Origin: an uncultured Lachnospiraceae bacterium | Lineage (GTDB): Bacteria > Bacillota > Clostridia > Lachnospirales > Lachnospiraceae | Length of the DNA stretch: 33,128 nucleotides | Direction: 5' to 3' | Assembly: GCA_947570615.1 (NCBI GenBank) | Contig: CANOVJ010000050.1 | Coordinates: 1 to 33,128, forward strand | Shown here: one piece after another, positions 23,574-31,291 of the stretch | Layout: the number at the start of each line of letters is the position of its first letter | How positions within the stretch are numbered: the stretch's first letter is position 1 | Notes under the pieces: generated by a model | The model's database searches: none | Told to the model about the DNA's origin: nothing | What the model saw: the letters and a program-made list of their open reading frames with translations, nothing else | Program-made: the position numbers and the translations under genes

Positions 23574-24650
23574 ATGTTTGGAATGGAGAGGGAAACGGGC
23601 AGGGCGGAGGTTTTCATTGTTGACGACATGGAAATCAACAGGATCGTGCTCGAGGAGATCATCAGAGAGATGGGGTGCGAGCCGGTTTCCTTTGCCGGCG
23701 GGGAGCAGGCCCTTGCGCACCTGCGCGGTCTGTGGAGAGAGGGCGGCCATCTGCCGCAGCTCATCCTGACAGATATCTCCATGCCCGGGATGGACGGCTT
23801 TGAGCTGTGCAGAATTCTGAAGGGGCACGAGTATACCGGAAGTATTCCCATCATTTTCATTTCGGCGTACAATAATTCCAGCGATATTGTGGAAGGGTTT
23901 TCAAAGGGATGTCAGGATTACATCACCAAGCCCTTTATCTCGGAGGAGGTGCAGGCCCGTGTGGGGCTGCATTTAAAGCTCCACGCGGTGACCAGGGAGC
24001 TTAAGGAGATGAACCGGCATCTGCAGGTTTCGGTGAGGGAGCAGGCCCGCCAGATGGAGCAGGAAAAGATGAATTTTCTCCGTGCCCTCGCGGGGCTTGC
24101 CGGGCAGAGCGCCGGGTATGATCAGGCTTTTATGGAGCGTCTTAAGAAAAACTGCAGGACGCTGGCTCAGGGGATGCAGCTCTCGCCCCTGTTTGAGGAG
24201 AAGATTTCGGATACCTTTATCGATACCCTGGAGCTGGCCGCCGCCCTGTGCGACATCGGATATCTGGGCGTGGCGGCGCAGGATCTCCCGGGGCGGGACG
24301 CCCCTTCCGGCCGGGAGGACGCCTCCGCAGACCACACGCTGATCGGGGCGAAGCTGATCTCCGATCTCCAGAGGGGGAGCGAGCCCAACGATTTTCTGGG
24401 GATAGCCCAGGAGGTGGTCCATTACCATCACGAGAACTGGGATGGCAGCGGCTCTCCGGAGGGAAGGAAGAAGGAAGCGATCCCTTTGGCCGCCCGGATT
24501 GTCAGCGTGATGAGCAGATACTGCGAGCTCACGGGAAAGGAAGGGCTCCTAAGGCAGGAAGCTCTTGCGCGGATGGAGGAGGAAGCCGGGGTCCGGTTCG
24601 ATCCGGATATTTATAAAATATGCTGTAGGATATCACGGCAGCTGCAATGA
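23574..24650 (+). CDS. Response regulator with degenerate HD-GYP domain
   Basis: A 358-residue receiver plus HD-GYP-like protein. The receiver is intact: acidic pair DD (17-18), phospho-acceptor Asp67 in LTDISMPG and Lys119 in ITKPF. In the C-terminal domain the metal-binding HD is C226-D227, and the GYP motif reads GSGSPEG (291-297) after HHEN (285-288). Loss of the HD His and the Tyr makes phosphodiesterase activity unlikely; it may bind nucleotide or serve as a protein-interaction module. ATG 23574 is preferred because GGGAG (23564-23568) lies 5 bases upstream; ATG 23562 and 23586 are alternatives. Probable partner of the upstream PAS kinase and first link to the che genes that follow. Confidence 0.85.
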   Translation: MFGMERETGRAEVFIVDDMEINRIVLEEIIREMGCEPVSFAGGEQALAHLRGLWREGGHLPQLILTDISMPGMDGFELCRILKGHEYTGSIPIIFISAYNNSSDIVEGFSKGCQDYITKPFISEEVQARVGLHLKLHAVTRELKEMNRHLQVSVREQARQMEQEKMNFLRALAGLAGQSAGYDQAFMERLKKNCRTLAQGMQLSPLFEEKISDTFIDTLELAAALCDIGYLGVAAQDLPGRDAPSGREDASADHTLIGAKLISDLQRGSEPNDFLGIAQEVVHYHHENWDGSGSPEGRKKEAIPLAARIVSVMSRYCELTGKEGLLRQEALARMEEEAGVRFDPDIYKICCRISRQLQ

Positions 24651-24693
24651 CTGAAATAAATGTGGAAATAATAAGACGAAGGGGGATGAGGTT

Positions 24694-25509
24694 TTGATAA
24701 CCAATGAGGAGTTCCAGAGAATTTCAGTTTACATGAAGCAGAATTACGGTATTGACTTAAGCCAGAAGAAGGTGATCGTAAACGGACGATTGCAGAAACA
24801 TATGCGTACAGGGGGCTGGCGGAATGTAAACGAATTTATGGACGCCGTGGAGAGAGACCGCTCGGGGGTGGAGGAGAAAATCCTGGTTAATCTTCTTACC
24901 ACCAATCATACTTATTTTATGAGGGAGTTTGAACACTTCGAGTATTTCAAAAAGGTGGTTCTGCCCTGGCTTAAGACGAAGGAGCAGAGGACGAGGGATC
25001 TGCGCATCTGGTGCGGAGCCGCTTCCACAGGGGAGGAGCCCTATATGATCGCCATGGTTCTGTCCGATTTCTTTGGTCTCGAGAGAGAAAAGTGGGATAA
25101 GAAAATTCTCGCTACGGATATTTCCACCAAGGTCCTGAAGCAGGCGCTGGCGGGGGTCTATACGGCGGAGCAGCTCAGTAAAGTGCCGGAGTCCTGGAAA
25201 AAGAAGTTTTTTACCTCCGTGGCGGGGGGAAGCCAGTACAAGGTGAAGGATGAACTCAAGGAGGAGGTGATCTTCCGGCAGTTCAACCTGATGGATCCAT
25301 TCCCCTTCAGGAAAAAAATGCATACTATATTTTTGCGCAATGTTATGATATATTTTGATGAGAACACGAAACGGGAGCTGGTAAAAAAGGTTTGTAATGC
25401 GCTTGAGCCGGGCGGGTATCTCTTTATCGGTACCACGGAGACACTGGACCGGAACAGTACGCCCCTCGAGATCATCCAGCCCTCCATATTCAGAAAGAAA
25501 GAGGGGTAA
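24694..25509 (+). CDS. cheR: Chemotaxis protein methyltransferase CheR
   Basis: A 271-residue CheR that transfers methyl groups from S-adenosylmethionine to glutamates of methyl-accepting proteins. The N-terminal helical domain carries TTNHTYFMRE (69-78), and the methyltransferase domain begins with the SAM-binding WCGAASTGEEPY (106-117). LATDIST and IFLRNVMIYF further downstream are family landmarks. It starts with TTG, which is unusual: GGGGGATGAGG lies just upstream and the N-terminus MITNEEFQRISVYMKQ matches the family from this point. It is 43 bases after the response regulator and 3 bases before cheB. Confidence 0.95.
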   Translation: MITNEEFQRISVYMKQNYGIDLSQKKVIVNGRLQKHMRTGGWRNVNEFMDAVERDRSGVEEKILVNLLTTNHTYFMREFEHFEYFKKVVLPWLKTKEQRTRDLRIWCGAASTGEEPYMIAMVLSDFFGLEREKWDKKILATDISTKVLKQALAGVYTAEQLSKVPESWKKKFFTSVAGGSQYKVKDELKEEVIFRQFNLMDPFPFRKKMHTIFLRNVMIYFDENTKRELVKKVCNALEPGGYLFIGTTETLDRNSTPLEIIQPSIFRKKEG

Positions 25510-25512
25510 GGT

Positions 25513-26544
25513 ATGCGGAAAATCAGAGTGCTGGTAGTGGACGATTCCCTCATGTTCCGGGAATTACTGGTACAGAACTTAAGCCGCGATCCGGAAATCC
25601 AGATCGTGGGGACTGCAAAGGATCCCTTCGAGGCGAGGGACAAAATTTTAGAGTGTAAGCCGGATGTTATGACGCTGGATGTGGAGCTCCCCCGAATGAG
25701 CGGGATCGAGTTCCTGCGCAAACTCATGCCCCAGTATCCCATGCGCGTGGTCGTGATCAGCGCGCTCAGCGATAAGGTGTTCGACGCCATGCAGGCGGGG
25801 GCTGTGGACTTTGTGGCAAAGCCGGCGGTTTCCAGCCAGGCGCAGCTTCAGGAGTTTGTCCGCACGGATCTCATTGAAAAGATCAAGATTGCCGCAAACG
25901 CACAGCTTGGCAATGTAAGACGCAAGGATCTGATCCGGACGGATCATCATCTTTCCGTGAAGAATAAGGAACATATCGTGGCCATCGGCGCTTCCACCGG
26001 AGGTACGGAGGCCATTCTGGAGGTAGTCAAGGGATATGGTACGGATATCCCGGGAATCGTGGTGGTGCAGCATATGCCGCCGGGATTTACGGCAATGTAC
26101 GCAAAGAGGGTCAACGACATCTGCCGGGTACAGGTAAAGGAGGCGGAGACCGGAGACCGGGTGCAGCCGGGCCATATGCTCATCGCGCCCGGAGGCGACA
26201 GGCACATGAAGCTTGTGCGGGTAAACGGAGGCTATCAGGTGGAGTGCTTTAAGGCACCCAAGGTGAACGGCCACTGTCCCTCCGTGGATGTACTGTTTGA
26301 TTCTGTGGCAAAGGTGGCGGGAGCCAATGCGGTGGGGATCATTCTCACCGGCATGGGCGGCGACGGCGCAAAGGGACTGCTGGCCATGAGGAAGGCCGGC
26401 GCGAGAACCATAGGGCAGGATGAATCCACCTGTGTTGTATACGGAATGCCCAAGGTCGCCTGGGATTTAGGGGCTGTGGAGCATCAGGAAAAGCTCTCCG
26501 ATATAGCGGGAAGAACCTATGCTTTGCTCAATAAAATGAGGTAA
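25513..26544 (+). CDS. cheB: Chemotaxis methylesterase/glutamine deamidase CheB
   Basis: A 343-residue CheB of normal length. The receiver (1-120) has DD at 10-11, phospho-acceptor Asp56 and Lys103. The C-terminal esterase domain has the catalytic triad Ser161 (GASTGGT), His187 (QHMPPGFT) and Asp284 (GMGGDGA). It removes methyl groups from receptor glutamates and deamidates glutamines, opposing CheR and giving adaptation. It begins 3 bases after cheR, so the pair is translated together. Confidence 0.96.
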   Translation: MRKIRVLVVDDSLMFRELLVQNLSRDPEIQIVGTAKDPFEARDKILECKPDVMTLDVELPRMSGIEFLRKLMPQYPMRVVVISALSDKVFDAMQAGAVDFVAKPAVSSQAQLQEFVRTDLIEKIKIAANAQLGNVRRKDLIRTDHHLSVKNKEHIVAIGASTGGTEAILEVVKGYGTDIPGIVVVQHMPPGFTAMYAKRVNDICRVQVKEAETGDRVQPGHMLIAPGGDRHMKLVRVNGGYQVECFKAPKVNGHCPSVDVLFDSVAKVAGANAVGIILTGMGGDGAKGLLAMRKAGARTIGQDESTCVVYGMPKVAWDLGAVEHQEKLSDIAGRTYALLNKMR

Positions 26545-26575
26545 TTTACCTGACAAAAAGTAAAGGAGAGATGGC

Positions 26576-26968
26576 ATGAAAATTCTACTGGCAGAAGATG
26601 ATTTTGCAACTCGGAAATTTATGGTCGGCTTCCTGTCAAAGTATGGCGAGTGCGACGTGACTGTGGACGGAATGGAAGCGGTGGACGCATTTCTGATGGC
26701 TCTGGAGGAAGGGGCCCCTTACGATCTGATCTGTCTCGACATTATGATGCCGGTTATGGACGGATATCAGGCGCTTGTGGGGATCCGAAATCTGGAAAAG
26801 GAACGGGATATCCCCGAGGATAAGGCGGTGAAGGTCATCATGACCACTGCCCTGAATGACGAGAGTAATGTGAAGATGGCTTTTGAACTGGGCTGTACGG
26901 TATATTCCGGCAAGCCCATCGATCAGGAAAGGTTCGAGCAGGCTATGAAAAAGCTTGACCTCATATAA
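26576..26968 (+). CDS. CheY-like single-domain response regulator
   Basis: A 130-residue stand-alone receiver domain with acidic pocket ED (7-8), phospho-acceptor Asp55 in CLDIMMP, switch Thr90/Thr91 in IMTTA and Lys113 in GKPID. AAAGGAGAG precedes the ATG. Its position between cheB and cheA suggests it receives phosphate from CheA. Canonical flagellar CheY is likely but unproven, because no flagellar gene lies in the window and the output target could be non-flagellar. Confidence 0.9.
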   Translation: MKILLAEDDFATRKFMVGFLSKYGECDVTVDGMEAVDAFLMALEEGAPYDLICLDIMMPVMDGYQALVGIRNLEKERDIPEDKAVKVIMTTALNDESNVKMAFELGCTVYSGKPIDQERFEQAMKKLDLI

Positions 26969-26988
26969 CAGGCAGAAAGGAGAAGAAT

Positions 26989-29166
26989 ATGGCTGAAGAA
27001 TTTAGCACGGACGGCATGCTGGACATATACCTGTTTGAGAACGAGCAGCTTCTGGAGCAGCTTCAGGAAAGAGTTCTGGAGCAGAAGGATGCGGACTGCT
27101 TCGACGAGGACAGTATCAACGAGATATTCAGAACCATGCATACCATCAAGGGATCTTCCGGCATCATGATGTTTGACAACATTACCGCTGTTTCCCATAA
27201 GCTGGAGGATATCTTTTATTACCTTCGGGAATCCCATCCGGATAATGTGCCTCATCTGCAGCTGGTGGAGCATGTGCTGGAGGTGGAGGACTTTATTTCC
27301 GGCGAGCTGGAGAAGATCCGAAACGGCGAACAGGCGGACGGGGATTCCACAGGGATTGTTGCGGATCTGGATCAGTTCCTGAATCAGATCAAGAATGGCG
27401 GGGAAGGGCAGGAGGCGGCAACGCCTGTGGCGGAGAACGTCCACGAGCCGGCCAAACAGTTTTATATTGCGCCGGTGGCCACAAGCGACAGCCGTTTTTA
27501 CAAGATCTATATCACCTTTTACCCGGAAACGGAGATGGCCAACGTCCACGCGTACAAGACGGTGTATGCGCTCAAGGAGGTGGCGGAGGATATTCTGTAT
27601 TCCCCGGAGGATATTATTTCCGATGAGAACGCCTCCGAGACCATTATCCGGGAAGGCTTCCGGATCCTTCTGCAGGCGCAGTGCAGCGAGGAGGAGATCC
27701 GCCAGATCATCGGCGTCGGCTACGATATCAAGGAGGTAGACGTCTACGAGTGTAAGGCGGAGGAATTCCTTCAGGGGTTTGACTTCGGAGAGAACGGGCC
27801 TTCGGCGGCGGAGAGAGCAATCATAGACTTAAACGCCAGCGTGGAGGAGATCGAGAGCAAGGCGGATACGGCGGCGAAGGAGGGGGAGGTCAAAGAAGCG
27901 CCTCAGCCCGAAAAGCCGAAGATCGCACCGGGCGATTTCGTAATTAAATCCAAGGATCCCGGAAAGCGCAAGACCCTTGCAAAGGATAAAAAGAATGACA
28001 AGGCGTCCTTTATCAGCGTAAACGTGAGCAAGATGGATCAGCTCATGGAGCTGATCGGGGAGCTGGTAATCTCGGAGTCCGTGGTGCTCCAGAGCCCGGA
28101 TCTGAACGTGCCGGGGCTCAACCTTGATAACTTCAAGAAGGAGTCGGCCCAGCTTGCCAAGGTGACCACAGATTTGCAGGATGTGATCATGTCCATGCGG
28201 ATGGTGCCCCTTACCAATACCTTCCAGAAGATGAACCGTATCGTGTTCGACGTCTCCAGGAAGCTCGGAAAGGACATTGACTTTGTCATGGTAGGAGAGC
28301 AGACTGAGGTAGATAAGAACATCATTGAACATATTTCCGACCCCCTGATGCATATCGTGAGAAACTCCGTGGATCACGGGATCGAGTCCAAAGAGCAGAG
28401 ACTCGAGAGCGGCAAGCCGGAGAGAGGTAAGGTTACCTTATCCGCCAAGACGGAAGCCGGTAAGGTATGGATCAGCGTGGAGGACGACGGGACGGGGCTT
28501 GACCGGGAGAAGATCATCGCCAAGGCCAGAAAGCAGGGGCTGCTCGACGAAACCAAGCCGGATTCTGCTTATTCCGACAAGGAAGTATACCAGTTTATCA
28601 CGCTGCCGGGCTTTTCAACCAATGAGCAGGTTACGGAATACTCGGGCAGAGGCGTGGGGATGGACGTGGTAATCCAGAATATCCAGACCATCGGCGGAAC
28701 TCTGGAGATCGAGAGCAAGCCCGGCCTGGGCAGTACCATGATCCTGAAAATTCCTTTAACGCTCGCCATCATCGACGGTATTGTGATGGAGGTGGGGAAT
28801 TCCTCCTTTGTCATGGAGACCGGCGTGATCAAGCAGTTTATCCGGGTAAAGGAAGATATGATGATCCACGAGCCCAATGGAGACGAGTACATTATGATCC
28901 GCGGGGAGGCCTATCCGGTTCTGCGGCTGGGCAAATGGTATGGCCTCGACGAGTATCAGGAGTCCGTAGAGGACGGAATCATGATGATCCTCGAGGTTGA
29001 GGATAAAAAGATCTGTCTGCTGGTTGACCGCCTGGTCGGCGAGCGGGAGATCGTGGTAAAGCCTATTCCCTCTTATATTAAGAAGGTTAAGGGACTTTCC
29101 GGCTGTACTCAGCTTGGGGATGGCAGCATCGCCCTGATTCTGGACGCCGCCGGATTAATAGAGTAA
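26989..29166 (+). CDS. cheA: Chemotaxis histidine kinase CheA
   Basis: A 725-residue CheA with the full domain order. The Hpt domain (1-130) has phospho-acceptor His51 in MHTIKGSSG. A P2-like regulator-docking domain spans about 155-265. A charged linker leads to the dimerisation domain near 340-410 (FISVNVSKMDQLMELIGELV). The ATPase domain has N-box HIVRNSVDHG (Asn459), DDGTGLD (499-505) and GRGVGMD (553-559), and the CheW-like P5 domain occupies about 590-725. It phosphorylates CheB and the CheY-like protein in response to receptor state. It starts 20 bases after the CheY-like gene with AGAAAGGAGAAG before the ATG. Confidence 0.97.
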   Translation: MAEEFSTDGMLDIYLFENEQLLEQLQERVLEQKDADCFDEDSINEIFRTMHTIKGSSGIMMFDNITAVSHKLEDIFYYLRESHPDNVPHLQLVEHVLEVEDFISGELEKIRNGEQADGDSTGIVADLDQFLNQIKNGGEGQEAATPVAENVHEPAKQFYIAPVATSDSRFYKIYITFYPETEMANVHAYKTVYALKEVAEDILYSPEDIISDENASETIIREGFRILLQAQCSEEEIRQIIGVGYDIKEVDVYECKAEEFLQGFDFGENGPSAAERAIIDLNASVEEIESKADTAAKEGEVKEAPQPEKPKIAPGDFVIKSKDPGKRKTLAKDKKNDKASFISVNVSKMDQLMELIGELVISESVVLQSPDLNVPGLNLDNFKKESAQLAKVTTDLQDVIMSMRMVPLTNTFQKMNRIVFDVSRKLGKDIDFVMVGEQTEVDKNIIEHISDPLMHIVRNSVDHGIESKEQRLESGKPERGKVTLSAKTEAGKVWISVEDDGTGLDREKIIAKARKQGLLDETKPDSAYSDKEVYQFITLPGFSTNEQVTEYSGRGVGMDVVIQNIQTIGGTLEIESKPGLGSTMILKIPLTLAIIDGIVMEVGNSSFVMETGVIKQFIRVKEDMMIHEPNGDEYIMIRGEAYPVLRLGKWYGLDEYQESVEDGIMMILEVEDKKICLLVDRLVGEREIVVKPIPSYIKKVKGLSGCTQLGDGSIALILDAAGLIE

Positions 29167-29191
29167 ATCAAAGAAAGGAACAGGTATTTAT

Positions 29192-29716
29192 ATGGGTGAA
29201 ACAAGTGAGTTGAAGGTAAATGCCAATGGGCACGATGAACAAAAGGGAAAGTATATGACCTTCAAGTCCGGGAATGAGTATTTTGGATTGGAAATTCAGT
29301 ATGTGAATACGATCATCCAGCTTCAGCCGATCACGGCAATTCCCGAGACAGAGGATTATATCAAGGGTCTGCTCAACCTGCGCGGCAAGGTCATTCCCGT
29401 AATCGATGTAAGGCTGCGTTTCAAACAGCCGCCGTTGGATTACAACGACAGAACCTGTATCATTGTAATCAACGTCAAGTCCATGATGGTGGGACTGATC
29501 GTAGAGCAGATCGCAGAGGTGGTGGAAATTTCAGAGAGCAACATCCTTCCTCCGCCCTCCATCGGTCGTATTGACAAGGGACATAACAAATATGTGTACG
29601 GTATCGGTAAGGTAGGAGATACGGTGAAGCTTCTTTTAGATCCTGATAAGCTTCTGAATGATGAAGATCTGTCAGTCGTTGAAAGTGCAAATGATATGAA
29701 TATGGAAGAGGAATGA
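29192..29716 (+). CDS. cheW: Chemotaxis coupling protein CheW
   Basis: A 174-residue CheW that links the methyl-accepting protein to CheA in the signalling array. The core shows [33 protein letters not shown] and [12 protein letters not shown], the usual landmarks of the two five-stranded beta-barrels. About 18 hydrophilic residues at the N-terminus and an acidic tail extend it beyond the typical 150-160. AAAGAAAGGAA precedes the ATG. It follows cheA by 25 bases and is 14 bases from the receptor gene. Confidence 0.95.
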   Translation: MGETSELKVNANGHDEQKGKYMTFKSGNEYFGLEIQYVNTIIQLQPITAIPETEDYIKGLLNLRGKVIPVIDVRLRFKQPPLDYNDRTCIIVINVKSMMVGLIVEQIAEVVEISESNILPPPSIGRIDKGHNKYVYGIGKVGDTVKLLLDPDKLLNDEDLSVVESANDMNMEEE

Positions 29717-29730
29717 GAGGGGTAAAAATA

Positions 29731-31083
29731 ATGAAAAATATTAAAATGAAGACCAAACTGATAATCGGCTTTTTAATTCCCAGTGCGCTTCTGGTTATTA
29801 ACATTCTCTTAAGCGATGCAACCACCAAGGCGGCGGTGAAATACACTGATATTGAGGCACAGACGAGATATGTTGAGAGAGCGGAAATCTTTACGGCGGC
29901 AATGGCTATTGTCTCAATGATAGTTACATTCCTGATCGCGCTTGCGCTGATCAAGGCTATTGAGAAGTCTGTTGCACAGCTTTCTGACGCGGCAGGGGAG
30001 ATCGCCCTGGGCCGTGTGAGTTCCATTGAGCTTGTGAAGTACAATAACGATGAGTTCGGTAAGATGGTAGACGAGTACACGAAGGTGATCGACAACATCA
30101 AATACCAGGCCAGCGTTGCGGAGGAGATCGCCAACGGTAATCTGACCATCAGCGTAAATCCCAGCTCCCCGGAGGATATGCTGGGCAACTCCTTAAAGAA
30201 GCTGGTAGAGGATAACCTGCATGCGCTCTCCAACATCAGCGATGCCGGCTCTCAGGTGACCATCAGCTCCTCGCAGGTGGCAAGCGCCAGCCAGGCACTG
30301 GCACAGGGCTCTACCGAGCAGGCCAGCGCCATCGAGCAGATCACGGCTTCCATCGATGAGATCGCGGAGAAGACCAAACAGAATGCGGAGCAGGCAAATG
30401 ACGCGGCTCAGCTCGTTGTAAAGGCGATCGACGACGTTAAGAACGGAAATGCGCAGATGAAGCAGATGATGGTTGCCATGCAGGGGATCAACAAGGCGTC
30501 CTCGAGCATTTCCAACATTATCAAGACCATCGACGACATTGCATTCCAGACCAATATTCTTGCACTGAACGCTGCGGTTGAGGCGGCCAGGGCAGGCGAG
30601 GCAGGTAAGGGCTTCGCAGTGGTTGCAGAAGAGGTGAGAAGCCTGGCAGCCAAGAGTGCAGAGGCAGCCAAGGAGACGGCGGAGCTGATCGAGGATTCCA
30701 TCAATCAGGTGAATTCCGGTTCCAGGATCGTGGACGACACGGCCAGGGCTATGGAGGAGATCACCAAGGTGGTACAGGAGAGCGAAGTGATCATCAACGG
30801 TATCGCAGAATCCTCCAACTATCAGGCAACGGCCGTATCCCAGATCGAGCAGGCCATCAGCCAGGTATCTCAGGTGGTACAGACCAATTCCGCTACCAGC
30901 CAGGAGTGTGCGGCTGCCAGCGAGGAGCTGTCCAACCAGGCATCCAGGATGAGAGATATGCTTTCCATCTATCGTTTGGAGAGCGGGAGCGTTTCCTCCT
31001 CCTCATCGTCCTCCCACAGAAGTTCCGCCAGTGTGGACAACGAGCAGGTGATCTCGTTGGGAGACGGCTACGGGAAATATTAA
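29731..31083 (+). CDS. Methyl-accepting chemotaxis protein with minimal extracellular part
   Basis: A 450-residue receptor. Membrane segments lie at about 10-27 and 54-74 with only about 26 residues between them, so there is no extracellular ligand-binding domain. HAMP-like sequence follows (75-165), then the long signalling coiled coil whose tip is [22 protein letters not shown] (269-290) with AEEVRSLA downstream. The C-terminus is Ser-rich and has no CheR-tethering pentapeptide. ATG 29731 is chosen because GAGAGGGG (29715-29722) lies 8 bases before it; ATG 29713 overlaps the cheW stop. It may sense membrane state, cytoplasmic cues or a partner protein. As the only receptor in the operon, it is probably the dedicated input to this CheA. 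Confidence 0.92.
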   Translation: MKNIKMKTKLIIGFLIPSALLVINILLSDATTKAAVKYTDIEAQTRYVERAEIFTAAMAIVSMIVTFLIALALIKAIEKSVAQLSDAAGEIALGRVSSIELVKYNNDEFGKMVDEYTKVIDNIKYQASVAEEIANGNLTISVNPSSPEDMLGNSLKKLVEDNLHALSNISDAGSQVTISSSQVASASQALAQGSTEQASAIEQITASIDEIAEKTKQNAEQANDAAQLVVKAIDDVKNGNAQMKQMMVAMQGINKASSSISNIIKTIDDIAFQTNILALNAAVEAARAGEAGKGFAVVAEEVRSLAAKSAEAAKETAELIEDSINQVNSGSRIVDDTARAMEEITKVVQESEVIINGIAESSNYQATAVSQIEQAISQVSQVVQTNSATSQECAAASEELSNQASRMRDMLSIYRLESGSVSSSSSSSHRSSASVDNEQVISLGDGYGKY

Positions 31084-31117
31084 GAATTCCGGTTAAAAAC
31101 AAAAGAGAGTATGAGCT

Positions 31118-31161
31118 ACATAAGACAGGCGTGGACCCGATATGGTCTGCGCCTGTTTTGT
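31118..31161 (+). terminator. Terminator of the chemosensory operon
   Basis: Positions 31125-31137 and 31144-31156 form a 13-bp stem (ACAGGCG at the base pairing with CGCCTGT, two G-T wobbles higher up) with a 6-base loop, followed by TTTTG. It lies 41 bases after the receptor stop codon. It is flanked by ACATAAG upstream and TGTT downstream, resembling the repeat family next to it. Confidence 0.8.
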
Positions 31162-31200
31162 TAACATAAGGATGTCTGGCGGAGCCTGGCAGCCGTTGTT
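31161..31200. repeat. AACATAAGG structured repeat, copy B
   Basis: TTAACATAAGG opens the unit. AACA (31163-31166) faces TGTT (31197-31200). GGATGTC (31170-31176) pairs with GGCAGCC (31188-31194) with one mismatch and one wobble, and GGC/GCC pair again inside the loop. It ends in CCGTTGTT and abuts copy C. Confidence 0.6.
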
Positions 31201-31240
31201 TAACATAAGGACAGTTCGCGGGGCGTGCTGTCCGTTGTTT
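31201..31240. repeat. AACATAAGG structured repeat, copy C
   Basis: AACA (31202-31205) faces TGTT (31236-31239). GGACAG (31209-31214) pairs perfectly with CTGTCC (31228-31233) around a loop that starts TTCGC and contains CGC/GCG. It directly follows copy B and ends about 50 bases before the protease start. The rest of 31241-31291 holds only the ribosome binding site of the next gene. Confidence 0.65.
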
Positions 31241-31291
31241 TGGGCAGGCCTGTATCCGGAAGTTCAATAAATGTGTGGAAGGGGATTTTTT

